NCBI GenBank assembly: GCA_944800085.1
Contig: CALYLO010000008.1
Location: forward strand, 186,001-250,000
Direction of reading: 5' to 3'
DNA from: Paenibacillus melissococcoides
Lineage (GTDB): Bacteria; Bacillota; Bacilli; Paenibacillales; Paenibacillaceae
Length of the DNA: 64,000 nucleotides
Below are positions 26,225-34,933 of the stretch, piece by piece. The notes beneath the pieces were generated by a model that worked only from the letters and a program-made list of their open reading frames with translations, was not told the origin of the DNA and ran no database searches. The translations under genes and the position numbers were made by a program. Numbering within the stretch: position 1 is the stretch's first letter; each line of letters opens with the position of its first letter.

Positions 26225-27118
26225 ATGAAAATAAACGTCATCGACACGATGGCCATGTATGAACGAATGTACGATTAACCGGCCGCAAAGCGGGAGCAGC
26301 TGTTCCGATATGATCTGATGAAGCCGTTCGAGCCGATGTGGACGACGATACAGGTGCCGCTCAAGGCTGCGCAGCCTGGCGGATATGATGTCGTGATGGC
26401 CGCCGGGATGCTCGGCTGCCTCGATGCCGGACGCGATGACCTCGGGCAGCCTGCGGTGAAGATGCTGCGGGAGCAGGGCTGGCCGGAGAAGGCAGGCCAA
26501 GTGCTGGAGCAGTGTGCCGCCTATGCCGGCCGCTTCGGATTGAAGGTGAAGGCGGATGAGATTTTGTGCGGCTTCTTCCTCGCCGATCCGGACAAGCTTC
26601 GCCTGCAGCGCAGCTACACCGGCTTCGGCGGCATCCCGGGGTATATCCAGATTATCGTGTATCCGACGGAATATAATCTGACTCGGCTGCCGTCGATCTT
26701 GGCTCATGAATTCCACCACAATCTCCGCTTCTCTTACACGGATTGGGATCATGGCAACGTGACGCTCGGCGAATACCTCATCATCGAAGGATTGGCCGAA
26801 TCGTTCGCCCAGGAGATGTACGGGGAGGAGCAGTTGGGGCCGTGGGTCACCTCATTCGACGAAGAGGATCTCGCTTATTCGATTGAGGTGATTGGGAAAC
26901 GGCTCACGATGAAGGGATTCGCCGAAGTGGCCGCCTATATGTTCGGCGACGAGATCGCCCGGGCGCAGGGCTTTCCGCCGGCGGGCCTGTCGGAATGCTC
27001 CGGATATGCCGTCGGATACCGGGCCGTCCAGTCATTCCTCGCGCGCACCGGCATGACTGCGGGCGAGGCGACGACGCTGGATAGCTGGGACATTGTGCGG
27101 GAATGCGGCTTGTTCTAA
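26225..27118 (+). pseudogene. DUF2268 putative Zn-protease (YjaZ-like) with early stop codon
   Basis: ATG 26225 follows AGGAGGGAATTACT. The frame reads MKINVIDTMAMYERMYD, hits TAA at 26276-26278, then continues in the same frame to 27118 with a well-kept DUF2268 domain: MKPFEPMWTTIQVPLKAAQP near the start, GFGGIPGYIQIIVYPTEYN, the zinc motif AHEFHHNLRF, and GLAESFAQEMYG with a probable third ligand Glu. A TTA (Leu) to TAA change would explain the stop. Translation could restart at ATG 26318, losing about 31 residues, so partial function cannot be excluded. YjaZ-type proteins are predicted HExxH metalloproteases. Confidence 0.8.
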
Positions 27119-27181
27119 GGATGGATTTCCGACTTTTCTATTTTGCAAGCAAATGAAGGTCTAAATTTGTCTAATATGGGC

Positions 27182-27225
27182 GAAAAACGTTCATTTTCTG
27201 TGAAATCAGTGAATGAACGTTTTTC
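27182..27225. terminator. Symmetric hairpin after DUF2268 gene
   Basis: GAAAAACGTTCATT and AATGAACGTTTTTC form a perfect 14-bp stem with a 16-base loop. It can terminate in either direction. Confidence 0.7.
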
Positions 27226-27455
27226 TGTTGCGGTTTTTTATTTGTTTTTCTCTTCCGAGAGCGGATTTATAAAATTCATATCATGCCCTATAGGGAAGGA
27301 TATGGGAGGGATTTTTTGGATCCCTCCTCTAATCTCCCCTGTTCCCAGGTCAGGAGGGCTGAGGAGGAATAAAGTGGGAATATCAAGGGTGAGATACAGA
27401 CAGGAACATGTTACCCTTGAATAGGGCCCCAAAAAAAGGAAAAAGGAGTTGTCGG
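27226..27455 (+). promoter_or_regulatory. Leader region of the ehu-ect operon
   Basis: No gene is present. GGAGGGAT and ATCCCTCC form a hairpin at about 27305-27327 without a T-run. I could not place a convincing -35/-10 pair. Osmotic induction is expected for ectoine operons, but no sequence feature here proves it. Confidence 0.35.
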
Positions 27456-28358
27456 ATGAAGAAATGGTATTCGTATGCGTTATGCTGCGCCATGGCCATC
27501 CTGCTGGTAAGCTGTGCGCCGCAGCACGGCGATAGCCGGACCGAAGCCGACGGCGGAACATCGCCCCGGCAGGAGACGGCACTGGAGAAAGCGAGGCGGG
27601 AAGGATATGTTACCGTAGGCTTCGCGAATGAGAAGCCGTATGCTTATGCCACGCCGGATGGCCAACTGACGGGCGAGGCCGTGGAGGTGGCCCGGGAAGT
27701 ATTGAAGCGGATGGGCATCGAGGAGATGAACGGCGTCCTGACGGAGTTCGGTTCTCTCATTCCGGGGTTGAAGGCGAAGCGGTTCGACATCATCACCGCG
27801 GGAATGTTCATCAATCCCGAGCGGAGCAAGGAAGTGGCCTTCGCGAACCCCGAATACAGCATTGGCGAGGCGCTGGCCGTCAAGAAAGGGAATCCATCCA
27901 ATCTGCGCAGCTACGAGGATATTGCCGGCAGCAAGGATGTCAAAGTCGCCGTCATGGTGGGGGCCATCGAGCTCGAATATTTAGCGAAATCAGGTGTCTC
28001 GAAGGAGCAAATCGTAACGGTGCCGGATCAACCATCGGCCATCTCGGCTCTGCAGGCGGGACGAGTGGATGCGGTGACCATGACGGGACCATCCTTGCAG
28101 GCGATGCTTGACTCCACGAAGGATGATCAGTTGGAGCGAGTCATGGATTTCGAGCAGCCTGAGATAGAAGGCAAAAGCGTAAGAGGGTATGGCGCGGCGG
28201 CGTTTCGCAAGGAAGATGCCGACTTCCGGGAAGCATTCAATCAAGAGCTGGAAGCGTTGAAGCAGTCGGGCAAGCTGCTTGAACTGCTTGAGCCGTTCGG
28301 GTTCACGGAGCAGGAGCTGCCTGGAGATATGACGGCCGAACGGCTGTGGCAAGAGTGA
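27456..28358 (+). CDS. ehuB: Ectoine/hydroxyectoine-binding lipoprotein
   Basis: ATG 27456 follows AAAAAGGAG; 300 residues. The lipoprotein signal ends in LLVSC, Cys at about residue 18. The mature part is a polar-amino-acid-type (SBP_bac_3) binding protein: REGYVTVGFANEKPYAYATP, DGQLTGEAVEVAREVLKRMG, VLTEFGSLIPGLKAKRFDII and TAGMFINPERSKEVAF. This N-terminal region is characteristic of EhuB. It binds ectoines outside the membrane for the EhuCD-A importer. It is first in a tight eight-gene unit that ends with the ectoine biosynthetic genes. Confidence 0.9.
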   Translation: MKKWYSYALCCAMAILLVSCAPQHGDSRTEADGGTSPRQETALEKARREGYVTVGFANEKPYAYATPDGQLTGEAVEVAREVLKRMGIEEMNGVLTEFGSLIPGLKAKRFDIITAGMFINPERSKEVAFANPEYSIGEALAVKKGNPSNLRSYEDIAGSKDVKVAVMVGAIELEYLAKSGVSKEQIVTVPDQPSAISALQAGRVDAVTMTGPSLQAMLDSTKDDQLERVMDFEQPEIEGKSVRGYGAAAFRKEDADFREAFNQELEALKQSGKLLELLEPFGFTEQELPGDMTAERLWQE

Positions 28359-28362
28359 AGCC

Positions 28363-29025
28363 ATGAAGATCGCTTCCTCCATGCTTGAATATGTGCCTGC
28401 GCTGCTGCAAGGAGCATGGGTCACGCTGCAAATTGTATGCTTCTCTATGATACTGGCCTTTTTCTGCGCTTTTGCGGCAGGATTGGCCCGCCTGTCCAAG
28501 TACCGCATCATCCGCTTTGTCAGCGGGGTCTACGTAGAGGTGTTTCGGGGAACTTCCTTGCTGGTTCAGTTGTTCTGGTTATATTTTGCGCTGCCCATGC
28601 TGCTCGACGTCCGCATGTCGGCGATGACCGCGGCCGTGCTCGCGCTTGGCTTGAACTATGGCGCGTATGGTTCCGAGGTGGTGCGGGGTTCGATCCTGTC
28701 CGTGCCCAAGGGCCAATACGAAGCGGCCATGGCGCTGAATATGAGTCCGTGGCTCCGGATGAGAAGAATCATTTTGCCGCAGGCGATGGCGCTCATGCTG
28801 CCTTCGTTCGGCAATCTGCTTATCGAGCTGCTGAAGGGAACATCGCTTGTTTACCTCATCACCTTGATGGATTTGACCTACCAAGGGATGGTATTACGCT
28901 CCTTTGACAACTCCAGCACGCCGCAGATTTTTGCGTTATTGCTCCTGATGTATTTCATCATGGCCTATACCTTGACGCTCGGTATTCGATTTTTGGAGCG
29001 CAGGGCCGTGAAGGGGAGGATATAG
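28363..29025 (+). CDS. ehuC: Ectoine/hydroxyectoine ABC transporter permease
   Basis: 220 residues, His/Glu/Gln/Arg/opine permease family with about five helices: ALLQGAWVTLQIVCFSMILA, VEVFRGTSLLVQLFWLYFAL and the EAA coupling loop EAAMALNMSPWLRMRRIILP. It begins 4 bp after ehuB. It forms the channel with EhuD. Confidence 0.9.
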   Translation: MKIASSMLEYVPALLQGAWVTLQIVCFSMILAFFCAFAAGLARLSKYRIIRFVSGVYVEVFRGTSLLVQLFWLYFALPMLLDVRMSAMTAAVLALGLNYGAYGSEVVRGSILSVPKGQYEAAMALNMSPWLRMRRIILPQAMALMLPSFGNLLIELLKGTSLVYLITLMDLTYQGMVLRSFDNSSTPQIFALLLLMYFIMAYTLTLGIRFLERRAVKGRI

Positions 29026-29028
29026 CGT

Positions 29029-29679
29029 ATGTGGAGTTGGGACTACGCATTGGAGATTCTTCCTCAGCTGCTGCAGGTGCTCCCGATTACGATCGGAGCG
29101 ACGCTGCTCGGATTTGCGGCGGCATGCCTGCTCGGCTTGCCGTTGGCGCTGGCCCGCCGATCCCGATATCGAGCCTTATCCGTGCTTGCGAATGCGTGGA
29201 TGGAATTCATCCGCAGCACTCCGCTGCTCGTTCAGTTGTTCGTGCTCTTTTATGCATTACCGCTTTACGGTATTTCATTCTCGCCGTTTGTCACCGGCGT
29301 CATCGGATTGGGCTTGCATTATAGCGCTTATCTGTCTGAAGTATTTCGCTCGGGAATCGAGGCGGTGCCCGCCGGTCAATGGGAAGCGGCCAAGGCGCTT
29401 AACTTCGGCAGGCGGCATTCGTGGACGAACATCATCCTTCCCCAAGCCATACCGCCAATCATTCCCGTCATGGGCAACTATTTGATTACGATGTTCAAGG
29501 AGACTCCCGTCTTATCGGCAATTACGCTGGTCGAACTGCTGCAAACGGCCAAAGCGATAGGTTCCGGCTCCTTCCGTTATCTGGAAGCCTTTACGCTGGT
29601 CGGTTTATTATTTCTGCTGCTTAGCTATCCGTCATCTCTGCTTGTGAGCAGGTTGGAGAAGAAGTTGCAGATCAAATAG
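29029..29679 (+). CDS. ehuD: Ectoine/hydroxyectoine ABC transporter permease
   Basis: 216 residues with the same family layout as EhuC: QLLQVLPITIGATLLGFAAA, MEFIRSTPLLVQLFVLFYAL, and EAA loop WEAAKALNFGRRHSWTNIIL. It starts 3 bp after ehuC with GGGGAGGATATAGC upstream. It completes the membrane channel. Confidence 0.9.
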   Translation: MWSWDYALEILPQLLQVLPITIGATLLGFAAACLLGLPLALARRSRYRALSVLANAWMEFIRSTPLLVQLFVLFYALPLYGISFSPFVTGVIGLGLHYSAYLSEVFRSGIEAVPAGQWEAAKALNFGRRHSWTNIILPQAIPPIIPVMGNYLITMFKETPVLSAITLVELLQTAKAIGSGSFRYLEAFTLVGLLFLLLSYPSSLLVSRLEKKLQIK

Positions 29680-29695
29680 GGGGTGGAGAGCAAAG

Positions 29696-30562
29696 ATGGA
29701 GAGCGTTCCATGCAGGCCGCTGGCCCCGCACACGGCACATCATCCGATCGTCATTTATCGGGATATCTGCAAGTCATACGGCTCTGTGAACGTCCTGCAG
29801 GATATCAATCTGTCCATTTATTCGGGGGAAAAGGTTGCCGTCATCGGCCCAAGCGGATCGGGCAAGACGACGCTGGCCCGCCTCCTGATGACATTGGAGC
29901 GGCCCACCTCGGGAACGATTCAAGTCGACGGGGAGTGGCTCTGGCACCAGGAAGTGAAGGGCAAGCTTGTCGCGGCGAAGGAAAAGCATCTGCACAACGT
30001 ACGCGGAAAAATCGGCATGGTCTTTCAGCACTTTCACCTTTTTCCGCATATGACCATTTTGCGCAATGTAACGGAAGCGCCGGTGCATGTACTAGGATGG
30101 AGCAAGCAGGAAGCCGAAGCGCGCGCGCTGGAGATGCTGGCCAAGGTCGGGCTGGCAGACAAGGTGAATGAATACCCTGCACGCTTGTCCGGCGGGCAGA
30201 AGCAGCGCGTCGCGATTGCCAGAGCCGTAGTCATGCGTCCGAAGGTGATGCTGTTCGACGAAGCGACCTCCGCGCTTGATCCGGAGCTGGTCGGCGAGGT
30301 GCTGGCGGTCATCAAGGACTTGGCGGCCGAAGGCGACATGGCGATGATGCTCATCACGCATGAAATGGATTTTGCCAGGGAGATTGCCGATCGGATCATC
30401 TTTACGGATGGCGGCTCCATCGTCGAACAGGGAACACCGGAGCAAATCTTCGAGAACCCGCAGAGCCCGCGTCTGCAAGCCTTTTTAAGCCGCTTCAGAC
30501 AGACGTGGTACATGGGAGGAATTGAGCAAGCTTCACCATCTGCGGAAGAGGGGGGAATCTGA
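29696..30562 (+). CDS. ehuA: Ectoine/hydroxyectoine ABC transporter ATPase
   Basis: 288 residues. Walker A GPSGSGKTT, Q-loop VFQHFHLFPHMTIL, signature LSGGQKQRVAIARA, Walker B VMLFDEATSALDPE and H-loop ITHEMDFAREIADR. GGGGTGGAGAGCAAAG precedes the ATG. It powers EhuCD. About 20 residues precede the usual domain start (VIYRDICKSYGS), slightly longer than common. Confidence 0.9.
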   Translation: MESVPCRPLAPHTAHHPIVIYRDICKSYGSVNVLQDINLSIYSGEKVAVIGPSGSGKTTLARLLMTLERPTSGTIQVDGEWLWHQEVKGKLVAAKEKHLHNVRGKIGMVFQHFHLFPHMTILRNVTEAPVHVLGWSKQEAEARALEMLAKVGLADKVNEYPARLSGGQKQRVAIARAVVMRPKVMLFDEATSALDPELVGEVLAVIKDLAAEGDMAMMLITHEMDFAREIADRIIFTDGGSIVEQGTPEQIFENPQSPRLQAFLSRFRQTWYMGGIEQASPSAEEGGI

Positions 30563-30564
30563 GT

Positions 30565-31104
30565 ATGGAAGTCAACGTGACGCGATCCTTGCCCTGCACG
30601 ATCCGCAACGCGCGAAAGGGCGATGGAACGGAATTATGGAAGCTGGTGACAGAGAGCGGGACGCTCGATGTCAACTCGGCCTATTGCTATATCATGCTGT
30701 GCGAATATTTCGCCTACACCTGCCTCGTGGCTGAACGCAATCGGAAACTTATCGGTTTTGTATCCGCGCTTCGGCCGCCAGAGAGGACGGACACGCTTTT
30801 CGTCTGGCAGATTGCGGTGCGCGACGGCTATCGAGGCAGAGGGATCGCCGAATCGCTGCTCCGCACCTTGTACGATACGGCATGCCGGGCTCAGGTGCGA
30901 TTCATGGAGACGACGATCACGCCGAGCAACACGGCTTCCCAGCGCCTGTTCGCCAAGATGGCGAAAACATGGAAAAGCGCGCTCGTGACGAAGGAGGGAT
31001 TCTCCGCTCACCTGTTTCCGGAAGGAGCGCATGAGACGGAGAAGCTGATCCGCATAGGGCCATTGCGCCACAATACACACGATAGAATGGAGACGGTGAC
31101 ATGA
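30565..31104 (+). CDS. ectA: L-2,4-diaminobutyrate acetyltransferase
   Basis: 179 residues, GNAT fold. It transfers acetyl from acetyl-CoA to 2,4-diaminobutyrate, the second step of ectoine synthesis. Visible: CTIRNARKGDGTELWKLVTE, LDVNSAYCYIMLCEYFAYTC (the EctA hallmark), FVWQIAVRDGYRGRGIAESL (acetyl-CoA loop R-G-x-G) and ETTITPSNTASQRLFAKMA. Start codon ATG 30565 lies 2 bp after the ehuA stop, and its stop overlaps ectB by 4 bp. Confidence 0.95.
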   Translation: MEVNVTRSLPCTIRNARKGDGTELWKLVTESGTLDVNSAYCYIMLCEYFAYTCLVAERNRKLIGFVSALRPPERTDTLFVWQIAVRDGYRGRGIAESLLRTLYDTACRAQVRFMETTITPSNTASQRLFAKMAKTWKSALVTKEGFSAHLFPEGAHETEKLIRIGPLRHNTHDRMETVT

Positions 31105-32384
31105 AGGTATTGGATGGAAGAACGCCATCGCTGCAAGTATTCGATTCGTTGGAGTCTGAGGTGCGAAGCTACTGCAGGTCGTTCCCGGCCGTATTTACGA
31201 AGGCGCAAGGCTATAAGCTGTGGGATGCCGACCATCGGGAATATATTGATTTCTTCGCCGGAGCCGGCGCGCTCAACTACGGGCATAACAACCGGGCGAT
31301 GAAGCGGAAGCTGCTGGACTATATTCAGCAAGACGGCGTGACGCACAGTCTGGACATGGCCACGAAGGCGAAGGAACGATTTCTGCAGAAATTTCACCAC
31401 GTCATTTTGAAGCCGCGCGGACTTGAATACAAGGTGATGTTCCCCGGACCGACCGGGGCGAACTCGGTGGAGAGCGCCTTGAAGCTGGCGCGCAAGGTAA
31501 CGGGGCGAGCGACCGTCTTCAGCTTTACGAACGCCTTTCACGGCATGACGCTTGGCGCCTTGTCCGTCACGGGCAACAAGTTCAAGCGGCAAGGGGCGGG
31601 CATCCCTCTGCATCATACGGTCACGATGCCGTATGACGGGTATCTTGGTCCGGATATCGATACGCTCGACTATATGGAATGCTATATGAATGATAGCGGA
31701 AGCGGTGTGTCGCTGCCGGCCGCCATCATCGTGGAGACCGTTCAAGGGGAAGGCGGGATTAACGAGGCGAGCAATGAATGGCTGCAGCGGCTGGAGCGGA
31801 TTTGCCGCAGCCACGAGATAGTGCTCATTGTGGACGATGTGCAGATGGGCTGCGGCCGGACAGGGACCTTCTTCAGCTTCGAACGGGCGGGCATTACGCC
31901 GGACATCGTCTGTCTATCCAAATCGATAGGGGGATATGGGCTGCCGATGGCGCTTACGTTAATCCGCCCCGACCTCGATATTTGGGAGCCCGGCGAGCAT
32001 AACGGCACGTTCAGGGGGAATAATTTGGCTTTTATCACCGCGGCCGAGGCGCTTGATTATTGGAAAGATGAACGCTTTACGCAAGAAATTATGGCAAAAG
32101 GAAAGATCATTCGCTCTTGCTTGGAAGAGCTAGTCGCACAATATCCTGAACTACAAGGAACGGCGAGAGGCCGAGGATTGATGCAGGGGATTGCCTTCGG
32201 CATCCCGGGCATGGCGGAGCGACTCTGCGCCAGAGCCTTTGCGAAAGGGCTCATCATGGAGACATCGGGTACAGACAGCGAGGTGGCGAAGATGATGCCG
32301 CCGCTCACGATCGATGACACGGGTCTGCTTGCAGGCTTGGATATTTTGCGAACATGCATGAAGGAAATGGCGGAAGAGTTGTAG
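31101..32384 (+). CDS. ectB: Diaminobutyrate-2-oxoglutarate aminotransferase
   Basis: 427 residues, class III PLP aminotransferase. It makes 2,4-diaminobutyrate from aspartate semialdehyde and glutamate, the first step of ectoine synthesis. Motifs: FFAGAGALNYGHNN, MFPGPTGANSVESALKLARK, AFHGMTLGALSVTGN, VETVQGEGGIN, VDDVQMGCGRTGTFFSFE and the PLP lysine in CLSKSIGGYGLPM. The length is typical. ATGA overlap with ectA indicates coupled translation. Confidence 0.95.
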   Translation: MKVLDGRTPSLQVFDSLESEVRSYCRSFPAVFTKAQGYKLWDADHREYIDFFAGAGALNYGHNNRAMKRKLLDYIQQDGVTHSLDMATKAKERFLQKFHHVILKPRGLEYKVMFPGPTGANSVESALKLARKVTGRATVFSFTNAFHGMTLGALSVTGNKFKRQGAGIPLHHTVTMPYDGYLGPDIDTLDYMECYMNDSGSGVSLPAAIIVETVQGEGGINEASNEWLQRLERICRSHEIVLIVDDVQMGCGRTGTFFSFERAGITPDIVCLSKSIGGYGLPMALTLIRPDLDIWEPGEHNGTFRGNNLAFITAAEALDYWKDERFTQEIMAKGKIIRSCLEELVAQYPELQGTARGRGLMQGIAFGIPGMAERLCARAFAKGLIMETSGTDSEVAKMMPPLTIDDTGLLAGLDILRTCMKEMAEEL

Positions 32385-32442
32385 CAAGCCATCCTTTCAC
32401 GACACATCGAATAGGAAAATGAACAAATAGGAGGAATTTGCG

Positions 32443-32826
32443 ATGATCGTCAAGCAACTGTCTGATATTCTCGGCACGGAACAGGATGTGAAGGCGGAGA
32501 CATGGAACAGCCGCAGATTGCTGCTCAAGAAGGACGGGGTCGGTTTTTCCTTGCATGATACGCTGATCAAGGCAGGCACGGAGACCGAAATCTGGTACAA
32601 ACATCATGTGGAGGCGGTCTACTGCATTGAAGGAGAAGGGGAAATCGAGGTTGTTGAGAGCGGAGCCGTCTATCCGATTCAACCCGGCACGTTATATGTG
32701 CTCGATGGTCACGAGAAGCATCTGCTGAGAGGGAAGAGCCAGATGCGCATGCTGTGTGTCTTCAATCCGCCTTGCACGGGCAATGAGGTGCATGATGCGG
32801 AAGGCGCATATCCATTAGAAGTCTAA
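32443..32826 (+). CDS. ectC: Ectoine synthase
   Basis: 127 residues, cupin fold. It cyclises N-gamma-acetyl-diaminobutyrate to ectoine. Motifs: MIVKQLSDILGTEQDVKAET, FSLHDTLIKAGTETEIWYKH, HVEAVYCIEGEGEIE, PGTLYVLDGHEKHLLRG and the closing RMLCVFNPPCTG. TAGGAGGAATTTGCG precedes the ATG. Full length for the family. Confidence 0.95.
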   Translation: MIVKQLSDILGTEQDVKAETWNSRRLLLKKDGVGFSLHDTLIKAGTETEIWYKHHVEAVYCIEGEGEIEVVESGAVYPIQPGTLYVLDGHEKHLLRGKSQMRMLCVFNPPCTGNEVHDAEGAYPLEV

Positions 32827-32916
32827 TCGCGGGTGCATGTGAACGAAGGCTAGGTCATGACGTAAACAGCCGGAACGCGAACGGCCATACTTTTTCACGG
32901 AAGGAGCTTGATCATA

Positions 32917-33819
32917 TTGACAGGACAAAGCCAAGTTCAGCAGGCCGCAAGAACGCCGGATCTGTATCCCTCCAGAGTGAATACGGAGACGTTATTGTTA
33001 AAGCGCCCGGACCCGGTTGTCTACAACCACACGCTCGGGCAGGCGGAGATAACAGCCGAGCAGCTTGCTTCTTATGAAGCGGACGGATACTTGTTCCTGG
33101 ATTCGTTCTTCAGCGAGGACGAAGTGCAGGTATGGAAGCGGGAACTGCTCCGCATGTTCCAGGATCATAAGGACAGCGCGAAGCCGGAAGTGATTCGGGA
33201 GCCGGGCAGCGACGAGATTCGCTCGATTTTTGCCGTGCATCGGGAGGGCCTGTTCCGGCAGTTGGCCAATCACCCGAGAATCATACCGATCGTGGAGCAG
33301 ATTCTCGGCAGTCAAGTCTATGTGCATCAATCGCGCATTAATTTCAAGCAGGGCTTTACGGGCAAAGAGTTCTACTGGCATTCCGACTTCGAGACATGGC
33401 ATGTGGAAGACGGCATGCCGCGCATGAGGGCATTGAGCTGCTCCATTGCGCTGGAAGAGAACAATGCGAACAACGGTCCGTTAATGGTCATTCCCGGCTC
33501 CCACCGCACGTTCGTCTCCTGTATCGGGGCCACGCCGGACGACCATTATAAGTCATCGCTGCGCCGCCAGGAATACGGCATTCCCGATCGGGACAGTCTC
33601 ATACATCTGGCCAATCAAGGCGGCATCGTGGCGCCTACGGGCAAGGCCGGCTCCATTCTCTTGTTCGACTGCAACGTGATGCATGGCTCGAACAGCAATA
33701 TTACGCCGTTCCCGCGCAGCAATGTCTTCATCGTCTATAACAGTGTCGATAATCAGCTTGAACCGCCGTACTCGGGCAAGCCGCCAAGACCTGATTTTAT
33801 TGCGGCCCGTTCATTCTAG
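32917..33819 (+). CDS. ectD: Ectoine 5-hydroxylase
   Basis: TTG 32917 fits AAGGAG ten bases upstream better than the TTG at 32908; 300 residues. It is a PhyH-type Fe(II)/2-oxoglutarate dioxygenase that converts ectoine to 5-hydroxyectoine. Visible: DLYPSR at the N-terminus, the EctD signature region FYWHSDFETWHVEDGMPRMR containing the iron ligands His and Asp, PLMVIPGSHRTFVSC, and the third ligand His in NVMHGSNSNITPF with the 2-oxoglutarate Arg in FPRSN. It ends the operon; a terminator follows at 33861. Confidence 0.95.
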   Translation: MTGQSQVQQAARTPDLYPSRVNTETLLLKRPDPVVYNHTLGQAEITAEQLASYEADGYLFLDSFFSEDEVQVWKRELLRMFQDHKDSAKPEVIREPGSDEIRSIFAVHREGLFRQLANHPRIIPIVEQILGSQVYVHQSRINFKQGFTGKEFYWHSDFETWHVEDGMPRMRALSCSIALEENNANNGPLMVIPGSHRTFVSCIGATPDDHYKSSLRRQEYGIPDRDSLIHLANQGGIVAPTGKAGSILLFDCNVMHGSNSNITPFPRSNVFIVYNSVDNQLEPPYSGKPPRPDFIAARSF

Positions 33820-33860
33820 CAGGAACAGAGAATGGCGCAGCATTTATGATATCAATATGG

Positions 33861-33891
33861 AGAAGACCCATCGCCCGATGGGTCTTCTTTT
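33861..33891 (+). terminator. Terminator of the ehu-ect operon
   Basis: AGAAGACCCATCG and CGATGGGTCTTCT form a 13-bp stem with a two-base loop, followed by TTT. Confidence 0.9.
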
Positions 33892-33974
33892 GTCGGTCCG
33901 CCCAGCATGAGCGTCATCGATTGCCTTGCGATAGCCGACACTATGAAATTGATAAAAAAACCAAATATGGATTT

Positions 33975-33996
33975 TATGATATAATTGGTATATAAT
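33975..33996 (+). promoter_or_regulatory. Promoter region of the six-cysteine peptide gene
   Basis: Contains TATAAT (33991-33996) as a likely -10 box and the longer element TATGATATAATTGGTATATA, which recurs with two single-base insertions at 37319-37340 before the second TlpA-like gene. No good -35 box was seen, so an activator may be needed. Confidence 0.55.
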
Positions 33997-34034
33997 GTGT
34001 ATGCAAGAAAATATTACTAATGGAGGTAATAAGA

Positions 34035-34226
34035 GTGAAAAATTTTTTGAGCAAGTTGACCGGATTCCAGCCTGCCGCCGCACGTTGCATCTTAACGCGC
34101 AGAGTCGTCTCCTGCCGCTCTGACGCCCTTTGCCTTATCCAAAAAGTTTCCTCCTGGGAGTACTATGTGGATCGAGATACGGGAGAAGAGTGTACAACGC
34201 CAAGAAAGGTACGATGCGGTTGCTAG
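34035..34226 (+). CDS. Six-cysteine peptide (63 aa), candidate exported disulfide-rich peptide
   Basis: GTG 34035 has GGAGGT seven bases upstream, which settles the start against the ATG at 34020 that lies at the ribosome site itself. The product begins MKNFLSKLTGFQPAAA, a short amphipathic leader-like stretch without a hydrophobic secretion core. Six cysteines follow at 18, 27, 33, 53, 61 and 63, the last two forming a C-terminal CGC. Arg is common (about nine), Lys less so. A strong promoter-like TATAAT precedes it and a perfect terminator follows. The facing operon encodes an ABC exporter and membrane redox proteins, so I infer a secreted three-disulfide peptide (toxin, bacteriocin or signal). 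I recognise no family. Confidence 0.65.
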   Translation: MKNFLSKLTGFQPAAARCILTRRVVSCRSDALCLIQKVSSWEYYVDRDTGEECTTPRKVRCGC

Positions 34227-34270
34227 GAACAATCCTACTTTTGCTAGAATGAGAATGTGATGAACCCAGG

Positions 34271-34314
34271 GAAGCGATTTTGCCTCTGCCAAGATGCAAA
34301 ATCGCTTCTTTTTT
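34271..34314 (+). terminator. Terminator of the six-cysteine peptide gene
   Basis: GAAGCGATTTTGC and GCAAAATCGCTTC form a perfect 13-bp stem, followed by TTTTTT. Confidence 0.95.
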
Positions 34315-34339
34315 GCCCGTTCTTCTTACCATGCGAACT

Positions 34340-34909
34340 CTACTCATTCATCACCGGCAAGACCCGGTCATGGGTCCGCGCCGTTTCATTCTCCAGCATA
34401 TTCCACAGCATGTTCGAATTCATTAACGAACGATGGGATTCAAGTATTCCGTTTTGATTCACTAGAAAAGCATAGGGAACTTTGGTTACGCCATAAGCTT
34501 CCATGATGTCCGCAGAGCGAATATATTCGATGTCGGAAGGGAGCATCGCCTGAATCTCTTCGTCATTGGATTGCTTATCCGTATTGATAACGACGATATG
34601 TATATCCCCATTCTCAGCCGCTCTTTTTAAGTCAGGCAATATGCTTTTACAGGTTTGGCATGTCGTATTGATAAAGAGAAGCAGCACTTTTTTTTGGCCG
34701 AATAATTCCCTTAAGATCACTTTGCGCCCATGTGAATTCCAGTCACGAAAAAGCGGAACTTGCTCACCGATTTGAAGCTCGGTTAACGAAATCCCGCCGA
34801 CGCTTTTTATTTTCGCCAGAAATTGACCAATGAGCCTCGCCAGCATGTAGATAAGCAGCAGCTGGATGAGCACCAGCATTAAAGTGACGATAATGATAAA
34901 ATCGGTCAT
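34340..34909 (-). CDS. Membrane-anchored TlpA/MauD-like thioredoxin
   Basis: 189 residues. An N-terminal membrane anchor (FIIIVTLMLVLIQLLLIYML) is followed by an AhpC/TSA-Redoxin domain facing outside: GEQVPLFRDWNSHGRKVILR, then the active site LLFINTTCQTCKSILPDLK with C-x-x-C, and the cis-Pro region GVTKVPYAFLVNQNG. MauD-like proteins work with MauE to form disulfides in a Cys-rich partner protein. It is last of a three-gene operon after the exporter and MauE-like gene, in line with oxidative folding of an exported Cys-rich peptide. Confidence 0.8.
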   Translation of the reverse strand: MTDFIIIVTLMLVLIQLLLIYMLARLIGQFLAKIKSVGGISLTELQIGEQVPLFRDWNSHGRKVILRELFGQKKVLLLFINTTCQTCKSILPDLKRAAENGDIHIVVINTDKQSNDEEIQAMLPSDIEYIRSADIMEAYGVTKVPYAFLVNQNGILESHRSLMNSNMLWNMLENETARTHDRVLPVMNE

Positions 34910-34933
34910 TCGAATCTCACTCCCCGTTTGTTT

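Noticed and set aside
34020..34034. ATG at 34020 as start of the six-cysteine peptide
   Set aside because: It overlaps the ribosome binding site GGAGGT; GTG 34035 has ideal spacing.
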